DNA of 57,626 bases from NCBI GenBank assembly GCA_025463865.1, contig JAODBH010000078.1:1-57626 (forward strand), written 5' to 3'. Below, piece after piece: positions 15,649 through 25,457 of the stretch. The position numbers were made by a program, and so were the translations under genes. The stretch's first letter is position 1. Each line of letters opens with the position of its first letter. The DNA is from Actinomycetes bacterium (GTDB lineage Bacteria > Actinomycetota > Acidimicrobiia > IMCC26256 > Chersky-534). The notes below the pieces were generated by a model. The model was given only the letters and a program-made list of their open reading frames with translations, searched no databases and was not told where the DNA came from.

Positions 15649-17165
15649 TGGGCGTCGTCGAGGGAGCGCGGGTCGGTTCCCTCGTCACGGGTCACGTGCC
15701 TGAGGAGCCCGACACCCAGATCTACCCGCGCGTCCGTGAGTACGTCGCGCCGGCGGTGCTGGCGGTCGTCATGCTCGCCCTGGGGCTGTTCCGGTTGGGA
15801 TCGAAGCCCCTCTGGCAGGACGAGGGCTTCACCTGGTCGAGCGCGACCCTCAGCGGAGGGAAGCTCGTCCACCACCTGGTCCACACCGAGGCCACCGGTG
15901 GCCTCTACCTGGTCTTCCAGCACTTCTGGGTCAAGGTCGGCAGCGACATCTGGTGGCTCCGCTTGCCGTCGGTGCTGTTCGCGACGGCCGCGGTTCCCGT
16001 CCTCTGGGCCCTGACGCGTCGGCTGTTCGACGCCCGCACCGCGACGATCGCGGCGGCGCTCCTGGTGCTGAACGCGACCTTCCTCGATCACGTGCAGGAG
16101 GCCCGCACCTATCCCCTGGTGGTCCTGCTCGCGTGCACGTCGATGTACTGGTTCGTCCGGGAGATGGAGTCGCCGACGCGCGGCGCGCGGGGCTGGTGGG
16201 TGCTGACCACGATCCTCCTCGTGTTCGCGCACGTGGTGGCCGGACTGGTGATCGTCGCGCAGGTCGTGTCGCTGCTCGTCGCCCGCCCTGATCGCCGCCG
16301 CACCCGGCACGTCGCCCTGGGCGTGGGGATGATCGCGGTGGTGGTCCTGCCCTTCCTGGTGCTCGCCAAGTCGCAGCCACTCGAGGGGCCGGTCAACAAC
16401 CCGACGGTCCGGTTCTTCTACAACACCCTGCGGGTCCTGGCCGGGGGCGGCAACGTGCTCCTCCTGGTGGAAGCGGTGGCCGTCGGCGGCGCGCTGTGGC
16501 TGTTCGTCCGCACCTACCGTGCCCACCCCCGCACCGACGCCGCGTGGCGCCTCGCGCTCCCGGCACTGTGGTTCGGCCTCTCCAGTTTGCTGTTCTTCCT
16601 CTACGGCCAACTGGCGACGGGCTTCCAGCAGCGGTACCTGCTGGCGTTCGTGCCCGGCCTCTTCATCCTCGTCGCCCGGGGCATCACGTCGATCCCCAGC
16701 CGCGCGATCCAGGCGGTCGCCGTGGTCGTGGTGCTCGCGCTCGCGGCGCCCGGCGTGTGGCGCTGGTACGACCAGCCTCGCGAGGGCTTCGACCAGATCG
16801 CATCGGTCCTGGTCCACGACCGGCGACCCGGCGACGTGATCGTGTTCAAGGTCGACCTGAGCCGCATCCCCGTCGCCTACTACCTGCGCGACCAACCGGG
16901 AACCCGGCGGGACATCACCCCGGTCTGGCCCGGCGGCCCGGCGTGGATGTCCGGCTTCCGGACCGGCGACTACCGCTTCTCCGCGGTACCGCCAGCGGTG
17001 ATGGCCCGGGTCGCGGCGCGCAACGACCGCATCTGGGTGGTCGACGTCGGGGCCCTCGGGTCCCGGACCCGCAAGGCCATCCAGGTCCTCCGCCGCACGC
17101 ACCGGCGGGTCAAGGACGTGGAGGTCGGAGGCGCACCCAGCCTGCAACTCTTCGTCCGGAAGTAG
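15648..17165 (+). CDS. GT39/ArnT-like membrane glycosyltransferase, copy 1
   Basis: A 505-residue polytopic GT-C protein. The acidic pair of the first external loop, LWQDEGFTW, is the PMT/ArnT catalytic signature. About ten hydrophobic segments follow and the C-terminal 120 residues are a soluble, probably external, domain. GT-C enzymes take sugar from polyprenyl-phosphate and transfer it to protein, lipid or glycan outside the membrane, which fits the GT2 upstream. It is a clear paralogue of the next gene: both share the FRLGSK...WQDE region and a DR(I/V)WVVDVG segment near the end. Confidence 0.83.
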   Translation: MGVVEGARVGSLVTGHVPEEPDTQIYPRVREYVAPAVLAVVMLALGLFRLGSKPLWQDEGFTWSSATLSGGKLVHHLVHTEATGGLYLVFQHFWVKVGSDIWWLRLPSVLFATAAVPVLWALTRRLFDARTATIAAALLVLNATFLDHVQEARTYPLVVLLACTSMYWFVREMESPTRGARGWWVLTTILLVFAHVVAGLVIVAQVVSLLVARPDRRRTRHVALGVGMIAVVVLPFLVLAKSQPLEGPVNNPTVRFFYNTLRVLAGGGNVLLLVEAVAVGGALWLFVRTYRAHPRTDAAWRLALPALWFGLSSLLFFLYGQLATGFQQRYLLAFVPGLFILVARGITSIPSRAIQAVAVVVVLALAAPGVWRWYDQPREGFDQIASVLVHDRRPGDVIVFKVDLSRIPVAYYLRDQPGTRRDITPVWPGGPAWMSGFRTGDYRFSAVPPAVMARVAARNDRIWVVDVGALGSRTRKAIQVLRRTHRRVKDVEVGGAPSLQLFVRK

Positions 17166-17189
17166 CCGAGCCGCCCGGAGGGCGCCTCG

Positions 17190-17236
17190 CCGGGACCTGC
17201 CTAAACTCCCGGATCATGCACGTTGCGGTCGGTTCC
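17190..17236 (+). pseudogene. Vestige of the rpiB promoter and first codons
   Basis: This stretch matches the sequence around the real rpiB start (about 18892-18940). Both have CCGGGACC, then TGCCTA(A/G)ACTCCCGG, then an ATG followed by codons for M-x-V-A-(V/I)-G-S. Similarity fades after about seven codons. The leftover frame runs 23 residues to a TGA at 17285-17287. The simplest reading is that a GT39-rpiB unit was duplicated and the first rpiB copy was then lost. Confidence 0.55.
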
Positions 17237-17266
17237 GGCGCCGACGACCCGTCGATCGTCGGCCCC

Positions 17267-17290
17267 GATGAGCCGATGAGCCGATGAGCC
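17267..17290. repeat. Octamer GATGAGCC x3 at a start codon
   Basis: Three exact copies (17267-17274, 17275-17282 and 17283-17290) each contain an ATG, at 17268, 17276 and 17284. Because 8 is not a multiple of 3 the three ATGs lie in three frames, and only the last reads into GT39 copy 2. Gain or loss of a unit would change spacing and upstream reading but not the last ATG. Confidence 0.85.
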
Positions 17291-18804
17291 GCACCGACGC
17301 GGAGCTCTCGGCTCCCCCCGATCGCGACCTGTCCTCCGTGGCCACCCGGCCCGACGGCCCGTTGCGCGAGTACGCCGCGCCGATCGTGCTCGCGGCGGTC
17401 ATGCTCGCGATGGGCCTGTTCCGGCTCGGATCCAAGACGGTCTGGCAGGACGAGGCCTTCACCTGGTCGAGCGCGACGTTGAGCAACGGAACGTTCGTCG
17501 CCAACATCGCCCACCACGAGGCCTCGCTCGGGCTGTTCCTCTCCTTGCAACGCGTCTGGATGTGGTTCGGCACGGGCGCGTTCTGGATCCGGCTCCCCTC
17601 GGTGATCTTCGCCACCGCGGTGATCCCGGTGCTGTGGATCGTCGCCCGCAGGCTGTCCGACGCCCGCACGGCCACGATCGCGGCGGCGTTGTTCGTCGTC
17701 AACGCCGCGTGGCTCTCCCACGTGCAGGAGGACCGCGTCTACCCGCTCGTCGTCCTGCTCGCCTGCTGCTCCACCTATTGGTTCGTCCGCGAGGTCGACG
17801 CACCGGGTCGTCGCAACCGCTGGTGGTGGGTCGTCACGAGCGTGCTCATGGTGCTGGCCCACGTGCTGTCGGCGCTGGTGCTCGTCGCGCAGATCCTCTC
17901 GCTGCTGGTGGCCCGGCCGGACCGGCAGCGCACCCGTCACGTGCTCGGTGGCGTGGGGATGATGGCGTGGGTCGTCGTCCCGTTCGGCCTGGTGGTCGCG
18001 GTGCAACCGGTCTTCAAGCTCGCCGACGACTCGTCGCCGAGCCTGCACTTCTTCACGACCACGATCCGCGATCTGGTGGGTCGGGGGACGCCGCTGCTCG
18101 GGTTGGAGGCTCTGGCCGCGGGTGCGGCGCTCTACGCCCTCTACCGCATCTTCCGCGCGCACGGACGCTCCGACGACGCGTGGCGGATCGCGCTCCCGGC
18201 TTTGTGGTTCGGGTTCTCCGTCGCCGCGTTCTTCGCCTACAGCCAGATCGCTCCGGTCTTCCAGGAGCGCTACATGCTCGCGTTCCTCCCGGGGGCCGTG
18301 ATCCTGGTGGCCATGGGCATCGGCCTGATCCCGACCCGGCCGTTGCAGGCCCTCGCGGTCGTGGTGCTGCTGGCGTTCGCCGGGCGCGGGGTGTGGAGCT
18401 GGTACGACGGCGAGCCCCGTCAGTCCTGGGGCAGCGTGGCCCGGATGCTCGAGCGCGACGCGCGACCGAACGACGCAATCGTGTTCGAAGCCGATCTCAG
18501 CCGCCTGCCGCTGGCCTACCAACTGCGGGATGAGCCGGCGACGCAGCGGAAGCTGTCGCCCACCTGGCCCGGTGGCCGGCCCTGGACCGCAGGCTTCACG
18601 AGCGACGACTACCGGTTCGCGACGATCTCGCCGGCGTCCATCACGCGTGCCGCCGCCGGTCACGACCGGGTCTGGGTCGTCGACGTGGGCGTGCACGACC
18701 GCGACACCCGCGCCGCGATCAGGTCGCTCGAACGACGCTACCGACGCGTGCGCGACGTCCGGTTCGACGACCTGACGCGACTGGCCCTGTACGAGCGTCG
18801 CTGA
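17284..18804 (+). CDS. GT39/ArnT-like membrane glycosyltransferase, copy 2
   Basis: A 506-residue paralogue of the gene before it, with the same VWQDEAFTW acidic loop, polytopic core and soluble C-terminal domain (HDRVWVVDVG). The ATG at 17284 is the third ATG of an octamer repeat and no clear Shine-Dalgarno precedes it. The gap between the copies contains a remnant of rpiB's 5' end, supporting a tandem duplication of GT39 plus flank. The copies have diverged, most in the N-terminal 30 residues and in the external domain, so acceptor specificity may differ. Confidence 0.83.
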   Translation: MSRTDAELSAPPDRDLSSVATRPDGPLREYAAPIVLAAVMLAMGLFRLGSKTVWQDEAFTWSSATLSNGTFVANIAHHEASLGLFLSLQRVWMWFGTGAFWIRLPSVIFATAVIPVLWIVARRLSDARTATIAAALFVVNAAWLSHVQEDRVYPLVVLLACCSTYWFVREVDAPGRRNRWWWVVTSVLMVLAHVLSALVLVAQILSLLVARPDRQRTRHVLGGVGMMAWVVVPFGLVVAVQPVFKLADDSSPSLHFFTTTIRDLVGRGTPLLGLEALAAGAALYALYRIFRAHGRSDDAWRIALPALWFGFSVAAFFAYSQIAPVFQERYMLAFLPGAVILVAMGIGLIPTRPLQALAVVVLLAFAGRGVWSWYDGEPRQSWGSVARMLERDARPNDAIVFEADLSRLPLAYQLRDEPATQRKLSPTWPGGRPWTAGFTSDDYRFATISPASITRAAAGHDRVWVVDVGVHDRDTRAAIRSLERRYRRVRDVRFDDLTRLALYERR

Positions 18805-18828
18805 TCCGGGGGAGGCGCGCGACGGATC

Positions 18829-18846
18829 CCGCGGCCACGACCGCGG
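18829..18846 (+). terminator. GC-rich hairpin after GT39 copy 2
   Basis: CCGCGG-CCACGA-CCGCGG forms a six-pair stem. It is nested near a second pair of arms, GATCC (18803-18807) and GGATC (18824-18828). No T-run follows, so this is a weak terminator call, but it separates the glycosyltransferases from the rpiB promoter. Confidence 0.3.
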
Positions 18847-18906
18847 TGCGCGGTTGGTTCGCCCGGAACGCGTGCGCATGGGCCGATTCGGCCGGGACCC
18901 TCTGCC

Positions 18907-18912
18907 TAGACT
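18907..18912 (+). promoter_or_regulatory. -10 box of rpiB, leaderless layout
   Basis: TAGACT ends 7 bases before the rpiB ATG at 18920, with no Shine-Dalgarno between. The same box, as TAAACT (17202-17207), is kept in the vestigial copy. Confidence 0.5.
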
Positions 18913-18919
18913 CCCGGGC

Positions 18920-19378
18920 ATGATCGTTGCGATCGGGTCGGATCACGCCGGCTTCGCGTTGAAAGCGCACTTCATCGAGCTCCTCGAGCTCGAAGGTCAC
19001 GAGGTGACCGATCTCGGCACCGATTCCGAGGTACCGGTCGACTACCCCGCGTTCTGCGCCGCGGTCGGGCGCGCGGTCGCCCGCGGCGAGGCCGAACGGG
19101 GCATCGTCCTCGGCGGGAGCGGCCAGGGCGAGCAGATCGTCGCCAACAAGGTGCGCGGAATACGGGCCGCGCTCTGCAACGACCTGTGGACGGCCCGGCT
19201 CTCGCGCGAGCACAACGACGCGAACGTGCTCTCGATGGGCGCGCGCGTCGTCGGCTTCGGCCTCGCCGACGACATCCTGCGATTGTGGCTCGCGACGCCG
19301 TTCGCCGAAGGACGGCACGTCCGGCGGCTCGAGGAGATCGCCGAGATCGAGCGGGCCGAGGCCCGGGCGGCGACGTGA
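18920..19378 (+). CDS. rpiB: Ribose-5-phosphate isomerase B
   Basis: A 152-residue RpiB/LacAB-family enzyme that interconverts ribose 5-phosphate and ribulose 5-phosphate. The N-terminus MIVAIGSDHAGFALK is standard. At the catalytic-base region it reads VLGGSGQGEQIVANK, the form of the Mycobacterium tuberculosis enzyme, in which a Glu replaces the Cys used by E. coli RpiB. The ATG at 18920 gives the correct N-terminus; an upstream in-frame start at 18854 would add 22 unrelated residues. rpiB near wecA and the atp genes is a conserved Gram-positive arrangement. Confidence 0.93.
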   Translation: MIVAIGSDHAGFALKAHFIELLELEGHEVTDLGTDSEVPVDYPAFCAAVGRAVARGEAERGIVLGGSGQGEQIVANKVRGIRAALCNDLWTARLSREHNDANVLSMGARVVGFGLADDILRLWLATPFAEGRHVRRLEEIAEIERAEARAAT

Positions 19379-19404
19379 GCACGTCCGCGCGGCGGCGGTA
19401 GCGG

Positions 19405-20625
19405 GTGGGCGGCTACGCGGTCGTCCTCGCGGTGGCGGCCGTCGTCACCGCGATCGCCACGCCGCTGGTGCGGTGGACGGCGCTGCGGTTCGGTGCCGTG
19501 CAGTACCCGAGCGCGCGGTCGGTGCACCGCAAGCCGATGCCCACCATCGGCGGCGCCGGCATGTTCATCGGCTTCCTGGCCGCGATGGCGACCGCGTCGC
19601 AGATCCCCCAGTTCCACGAGATCTTCCACAACAGCACGGAACCGCTGGGGCTCGTCCTCGCGGCCGGAGTGATGTTCCTGGTGGGCGCGGTCGACGACCT
19701 CCGTCCGGTCTCGCCTCCGGCCAAGATCGCGGGCCAGGTGCTCAGCGGCAGCCTGCTCTCGGTGCTCGGCGTCACGATGCTGTACTTCCGCGTCCCCTTC
19801 GCGAGCTGGGACTACATCATCCTGTCGCCCGACCTCGCTCCGCTCGTCACGGTGCTCACCGTCGTGCTGATGGCCAACGCGATCAACCTCATCGACGGCC
19901 TCGACGGCCTTGCCTGCGGCATCGTGATCATCGCCGGAACGGCGCTGTTCCTCTACTCCGACCGGCTGTTCAAGGCCCACCTGCTCGAGGGCTCGAACAT
20001 CGGTCCGCTCGTCGCGATCCTCGCTGTCGGCGTCTGCGTGGGCTTCCTGCCGTTCAACTTCAATCCGGCCCGGATCTTCATGGGCGACGCGGGCGCGATG
20101 TTCCTGGGCCTCCTGCTCGCGGCGACCACGATCACCGTCGGCGGGCGCACCGCCGACCAGTTCAGCGGCCAGACCTACTTCTTCTTCGCGCCGCTGTTCA
20201 TCCCGGTGGTGATCCTCGGTGTCCCGATGATCGACACCGCGTTCTCCTTCGTGCGCCGCGTGTACCACCGCAAGTCGTTCGCGGTCGCCGACAAGGACCA
20301 CCTCCACCACCGCCTCATGCGCCTGGGCCACGGTCCCCGGCGCGCGGTGGTCATCCTCTGGCTCTGGACCGCGCTGCTCAGCGCGCTCGTGCTGACCCCG
20401 ACCTACACGAACCGGGGCAACGCACTCGTTCCGGTCGGCGTGCTGGGGCTCGCGCTCCTGCTCTACGCGTTCTTCCACCCCGGTCTGCGTCGGGCAAGGG
20501 AGGAGGCCGCGCTCGCGGCCGAAGAGGACGCAGCCGACGCCGCCCAGCAGGAAGCGGAGGCTCCGCCGCCCGAGGTCGTCCACTTGTCGGAGCGGCGGCG
20601 ATCGGACCGTCGACGGGCGCAGTAA
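19405..20625 (+). CDS. wecA: Polyprenyl-phosphate GlcNAc-1-phosphate transferase (WecA/TagO family)
   Basis: A 406-residue polytopic membrane enzyme that moves a sugar-1-phosphate from a UDP-sugar to polyprenyl phosphate, starting a cell-envelope glycan. The cytoplasmic-loop motifs are present: VGAVDDLRP, NLIDGLDGLACG, RIFMGDAGAMFLG and the His-rich KDHLHHRLMRLGHG. About ten hydrophobic segments are visible, and a charged tail of about 55 residues follows. The GTG at 19405 begins directly with the first membrane helix. It sits between rpiB and the atp operon, like Mycobacterium Rv1302. It is the natural initiator for the glycan cassette upstream. Confidence 0.9.
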   Translation: MGGYAVVLAVAAVVTAIATPLVRWTALRFGAVQYPSARSVHRKPMPTIGGAGMFIGFLAAMATASQIPQFHEIFHNSTEPLGLVLAAGVMFLVGAVDDLRPVSPPAKIAGQVLSGSLLSVLGVTMLYFRVPFASWDYIILSPDLAPLVTVLTVVLMANAINLIDGLDGLACGIVIIAGTALFLYSDRLFKAHLLEGSNIGPLVAILAVGVCVGFLPFNFNPARIFMGDAGAMFLGLLLAATTITVGGRTADQFSGQTYFFFAPLFIPVVILGVPMIDTAFSFVRRVYHRKSFAVADKDHLHHRLMRLGHGPRRAVVILWLWTALLSALVLTPTYTNRGNALVPVGVLGLALLLYAFFHPGLRRAREEAALAAEEDAADAAQQEAEAPPPEVVHLSERRRSDRRRAQ

Positions 20626-20713
20626 CGGGCGTCGAAGGTCACCGGAGGCAGCGGACGAACCGTCGGCAGTGCGCCGGCGACTGCTAGTTTCCTCGCCCGC
20701 GGGCGCGCTCGGT

Positions 20714-20743
20714 TTGACGTTCCCCGCCGCGGTCCCATACATT
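20714..20743 (+). promoter_or_regulatory. Promoter of the atp operon
   Basis: TTGACG (20714-20719), an 18-base spacer and TACATT (20738-20743) form the best sigma-70-type promoter in the window. Transcription would start near 20750 and leave a leader of about 58 bases before the first accessory gene. A TAGTTT at 20687-20692 could be a second -10. The 182-base gap after wecA otherwise holds no gene. Confidence 0.6.
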
Positions 20744-20807
20744 GCGAAAACATTCACAAGCTCGCCGGCAACTTTCCGCGCCGGTGGGACGTCGAGGGGT
20801 TCACCGA

Positions 20808-21095
20808 GTGGCGGCACGCAGCAAGCGGGCGATCTACCGAGGGTTCGACGACGGCTGGCAACAGGCCGTCGAGCTGACCGTCGCGCCCGTTCTCTTCGTG
20901 TTCCTCGGCGTCTGGCTCGACGCGAAGCTGGGCACGCGCCCGCTCTGGACCATCGCCCTCGTGCTGTTCGCGGGGGCCGGGTCGGTGGCAACCGCCTACG
21001 TCCGCTTCCAGGCCCGCTCGGCCAAGCAGGACGCGGGGAAGCCGTGGACGCGACGGGCGCAGCGCGCCGCCGCCGACGATCGGGACACCGCGTGA
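20808..21095 (+). CDS. AtpZ/AtpI-family small membrane protein
   Basis: A 95-residue protein with a basic N-terminus and two hydrophobic helices around VAPVLFVFLGVWLDAKLG and WTIALVLFAGAGSVATAYV. This is the layout of the AtpZ/AtpI family, accessory proteins encoded ahead of F-type ATP synthases and linked to c-ring assembly or magnesium uptake. The GTG at 20808 has GAGGGG about eight bases upstream; the in-frame TTG at 20742 overlaps the promoter -10 and is rejected. It overlaps the next gene by 4 bases. Confidence 0.75.
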   Translation: MAARSKRAIYRGFDDGWQQAVELTVAPVLFVFLGVWLDAKLGTRPLWTIALVLFAGAGSVATAYVRFQARSAKQDAGKPWTRRAQRAAADDRDTA

Positions 21096-21532
21096 GCACG
21101 CCGAAGGTGACCCCGCCCGACGTCGACGGCATCGAGTCCCGGATCGCCCGCGACATCGCCCGGCACGCGGCGATGATCGCCCCGTTCGTGGTGCTCGTCA
21201 CCGGCCTCGTCTGGGGTTGGGCCGGAGCGCTGGGCGCCGCGCTCGCCTTCGGGCTCGTGGTCGTCAACTTCATGGCCGGCGCCGCCATCCTCGGGTGGGC
21301 GGCGCGCATCTCGCCCGAGACGGTCACGGTCGCGGCCATGGGTGGCTACCTCGTGAGCCTGCTGATCTTCGTCGCCGCGGGTGTGGCCATCAAGCAGGTC
21401 GCCGCGGTCGACTTCAAGGTCTTCTGCTTCACGCTCATCGGTGCGCACCTCGGACTCCTGTTCTGGGAGCTCCGCTCGATCAGTCTCAGCCTCGCATCGC
21501 CGGGTCTCCGACCCGCGAAGAACAAGGAGTAG
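21092..21532 (+). CDS. atpI: ATP synthase protein I-like membrane protein
   Basis: A 146-residue protein with four hydrophobic segments (about residues 28-48, 50-72, 80-102 and 106-126), consistent with the ATP-synt_I family that helps assemble the c-ring. The GTG start at 21092 overlaps the upstream stop (GTGA). Its last codons contain AAGGAG (21524-21529), which serves as the ribosome site of atpB. Together with the gene before it, the operon carries two different accessory proteins. Confidence 0.75.
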   Translation: MSTPKVTPPDVDGIESRIARDIARHAAMIAPFVVLVTGLVWGWAGALGAALAFGLVVVNFMAGAAILGWAARISPETVTVAAMGGYLVSLLIFVAAGVAIKQVAAVDFKVFCFTLIGAHLGLLFWELRSISLSLASPGLRPAKNKE

Positions 21533-21538
21533 TCAGGC

Positions 21539-22638
<1,100 letters not shown>

Positions 22639-22651
22639 GGAGCCCTTCACC

Positions 22652-23326
22652 ATGAAGATCCGAAAGCTGTTGGCGACCGCCGGCGTCGCCATGGCGCTGG
22701 TGATCGCGGTTCCGTCCGTCGCGTCCGCGGCGGCCAAGCCCAGCGAGTTCACCGATTGCATGCTCAAGGCCAGCGAGCTGAAGACCACCACCGCGCAGGA
22801 CAACGCGGCGAACAACTGCCACAAGGCGACGAGTCCGATCCTGCCTGCGCTCAACGAGATCGTCTGGGGCGGCATCGCGTTCCTGATCGTGGCCGGTGTG
22901 CTGCTGAAGTTCGCGTTCCCTGCGCTCAAGAAGGGCCTGGCGGACCGATCGGCCAAGATCGCGTCCGACATCGCCGGGGCCGAAGCCGCCCGGGCCGCGG
23001 CCGAGGCCGAGGCCGCCGAGTACCAGGCGAAGCTGGCCGAAGCGCGGTCGGATGCGGGCCGGATCATCGAGGAGGCCCGACAGAGCGCCGAGGCGTTGCG
23101 GGCCGATCTCGTCGCCCGGGCCGAAGCCGACGCCCAGGGCATCCGGGCCCGTGCGTCGGAAGAGGTCCAGGCACTCACCGCCCGGGCCCTCGCCGACCTG
23201 CAGGGCCGGGTCGCCGACCTCTCGATCGAGCTGGCCGAGAAGGTCGTCGAGCACAACCTCGACCACGACACGCAGATCGCGCTGATCGAGGGCTACATCA
23301 ACTCGGTGGGGACGTCGGGCGGATGA
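22652..23326 (+). CDS. atpF: F1F0 ATP synthase subunit b with N-terminal signal-peptide-like extension
   Basis: A 224-residue stator subunit. The usual part starts with a membrane helix (about residues 70-88) and continues as a long Ala/Glu-rich coiled coil reaching F1. Before it lie about 65 extra residues: a basic start (MKIRK), a hydrophobic core, an ASA/AAA cleavage-like site near residues 24-28, and a polar segment with C36 and C56. This looks like a cleavable signal peptide followed by a short external domain that could form a disulfide. The ATG has a GGAG-containing site upstream. The end overlaps atpH by 4 bases. Confidence 0.93.
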   Translation: MKIRKLLATAGVAMALVIAVPSVASAAAKPSEFTDCMLKASELKTTTAQDNAANNCHKATSPILPALNEIVWGGIAFLIVAGVLLKFAFPALKKGLADRSAKIASDIAGAEAARAAAEAEAAEYQAKLAEARSDAGRIIEEARQSAEALRADLVARAEADAQGIRARASEEVQALTARALADLQGRVADLSIELAEKVVEHNLDHDTQIALIEGYINSVGTSGG

Positions 23327-23847
23327 GCGAGCGCAGCAAGGCCTACGCCGAAGCGATGCTGGCCGTCGCCAAGGCCGAGGGCTACCTCGCCGACGTCGAG
23401 GACGACCTGTTCCGCTTCGCCCGGACCGTCGAGGCGAACGACGAGCTCCTGCTCGCGCTCACCAATCGGAACCTGCCGACCGAACGTCGTCTGGCCGTCG
23501 TCGAGGACCTCATGGGCGGCAAGGCCCTCGCGACGAGCGTGGCGCTCGCGTCGATGGTCGTCGCCGCGGGCCGAGCCGGCGAGCTCGGCGAGATCGTCGA
23601 CGAGTTCGTCGCCGCCGCGGCCGCCGAGCGCGACCAGGAGGTCGCCGAGGTCCGTAGCGCCATCCCCCTCACCGACGAGCAGATCACCCGCCTCACCGCC
23701 GCGCTGTCCGCGGCCACCGGCAAGGCCGTGGAGGTCAAACTGGTCGTCGACCCCCACGTGCTCGGAGGACTGGTCGCCCGTCTGGGTGACCTCGTCATCG
23801 ACGGCACCGTCCGTCACCGGCTCGACCAGCTGAAGGAGCAGATCTGA
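23323..23847 (+). CDS. atpH: F1F0 ATP synthase subunit delta
   Basis: A 174-residue peripheral-stalk subunit that links F1 to the b subunits. The N-terminal helical domain ([13 protein letters not shown]) and the conserved C-terminal stretch [28 protein letters not shown] are typical. The ATG overlaps the atpF stop (ATGA), and its own TGA shares one base with the atpA ATG. It is a separate gene here, not fused to b as in mycobacteria. Confidence 0.95.
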   Translation: MSERSKAYAEAMLAVAKAEGYLADVEDDLFRFARTVEANDELLLALTNRNLPTERRLAVVEDLMGGKALATSVALASMVVAAGRAGELGEIVDEFVAAAAAERDQEVAEVRSAIPLTDEQITRLTAALSAATGKAVEVKLVVDPHVLGGLVARLGDLVIDGTVRHRLDQLKEQI

Positions 23848-25454
23848 TGGCGGAGCTCACCATCAACGCCGACGAGATCGCCGCGGCCCTGCGCAAGCAC
23901 GTCGCGTCGTTCACCCCGTCGCTCGAGCAGAGCCAGGTCGGGCGCGTGCTCGAGGTCGGCGACGGCATCGCCAAGATCTCCGGGCTGCCCAACGTCGCGG
24001 TCAACGAGATCCTCGAGTTCGACGGCGGTGCCATCGGCCTCGCGTTGAACCTGGAAGAGGACGCGATCGGCGCGGTCGTGCTCGGCCGGTCGGAGTCGAT
24101 CGAAGAGGGTCACGCGGCCCGGGCCACCGGCCGGATCCTCTCGGTGCCGGTCGGCGACGCGCTGCTCGGCCGGGTCGTGAACGCCCTCGGCCAGCCGATC
24201 GACGGCGCCGGGCCGATCACCACCGACATCTATCGCCGCCTCGAGGTCCAGGCGCCCGGGCTCATCGCGCGCCAGCCCGTGGCCGAGCCCCTCCAGACGG
24301 GCATCAAGGCCATCGACGCGATGACGCCGGTCGGCCGCGGTCAGCGTGAGCTCATCATCGGCGACCGCAAGACCGGCAAGACCACGGTCGCCATCGACAC
24401 GATCCTGAACCAGAAGGGTCAGGGCGTGAAGTGCATCTACGTCGCGGTCGGCCAGAAGGCCTCGACCGTCGCGCAGACCCGCCAGACCCTCGAGAACCAC
24501 GGCGCGATGGAGTACACCGTCATCGTCAACGCGCCCGCGAGTGACGAGGCCGTGTTCAAGTACCTCGCCCCCTACGCCGGTTGCGCGGCGGGCCAGCACT
24601 GGATGGACAACGGCGAGGCCGCCCTCATCGTCTACGACGACCTGAGCAAGCAGGCCGAGGCCTACCGCCAGGTGTCGCTCCTCCTGCGCCGGCCACCGGG
24701 GCGCGAGGCCTACCCCGGCGACGTCTTCTACCTCCACTCCCGCCTGCTCGAGCGGGCCGCGAAGCTCAGCGACGCCCTCGGCGGGGGCTCGCTCACCGCG
24801 CTACCGATCATCGAGACCAAGGCCGGTGACGTCTCCGCCTACATCCCGACCAACGTCATCTCGATCACCGACGGCCAGATCTACCTGGTCGACGACCTGT
24901 TCAAGTCGGGTGTGCGTCCCGCGGTCGACGTCGGCATCTCGGTCTCCCGCGTGGGAAGCGCGGCCCAGACGAAGGCGATGAAGGCGGTCGCCGGAACCCT
25001 GAAGCTCGACCTCGCCCAGTTCCGCGACCTGGAGGCCTTCGCCACCTTCGGCTCCGAGCTCGACGCGATCTCGAGTGCCCAGCTCGAGCGCGGCTACAGG
25101 CTGGTGGAGCTGCTCAAGCAGCCCCTCAACTCGCCCATGCCGATGGAGGAGCAGGTCATCAGCATCTACGCCGGTACCACCGGCGTCCTCGACGACCTGC
25201 CCGTCGCGGCGGTCAAGCGCTTCGAGTCCGAGCTGCTGGAGTACTTCCGCACCCGCCACGCCGACATCCTCGAGCAGATCCGCACGTCCGGGAAGCTGCC
25301 CGAGGAGGAAGTGCTGAAGCAGGCCATCGCCGACTTCAAGGCCGGCTTCCAGATCGAGCTCGACCAGCCGGCAACCGGCCCGACCGCGCCGCTTCCGGAA
25401 GACGCCGAGGCCCCGGGTGAACCCGTCTCCGACAAGACGCTGGCGACGGAGTAG
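23847..25454 (+). CDS. atpA: F1F0 ATP synthase subunit alpha
   Basis: A 535-residue non-catalytic nucleotide-binding subunit of F1. The P-loop is GDRKTGKT (172-179). The beta-barrel N-terminus, the central domain with [24 protein letters not shown] and the helical C-terminal domain are all present. The C-terminal tail of about 30 residues is acidic and Pro-rich, longer than in E. coli, as is common in actinobacteria. Its start shares a base with the atpH stop. Confidence 0.97.
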   Translation: MAELTINADEIAAALRKHVASFTPSLEQSQVGRVLEVGDGIAKISGLPNVAVNEILEFDGGAIGLALNLEEDAIGAVVLGRSESIEEGHAARATGRILSVPVGDALLGRVVNALGQPIDGAGPITTDIYRRLEVQAPGLIARQPVAEPLQTGIKAIDAMTPVGRGQRELIIGDRKTGKTTVAIDTILNQKGQGVKCIYVAVGQKASTVAQTRQTLENHGAMEYTVIVNAPASDEAVFKYLAPYAGCAAGQHWMDNGEAALIVYDDLSKQAEAYRQVSLLLRRPPGREAYPGDVFYLHSRLLERAAKLSDALGGGSLTALPIIETKAGDVSAYIPTNVISITDGQIYLVDDLFKSGVRPAVDVGISVSRVGSAAQTKAMKAVAGTLKLDLAQFRDLEAFATFGSELDAISSAQLERGYRLVELLKQPLNSPMPMEEQVISIYAGTTGVLDDLPVAAVKRFESELLEYFRTRHADILEQIRTSGKLPEEEVLKQAIADFKAGFQIELDQPATGPTAPLPEDAEAPGEPVSDKTLATE

Positions 25455-25457
25455 CTC

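Noticed and set aside
15615..18921. Long minus-strand frames opposite the GT39 genes
   Set aside because: They are rich in Arg, Glu, Gln and His with no domain, while the plus frames encode clear membrane transferases.
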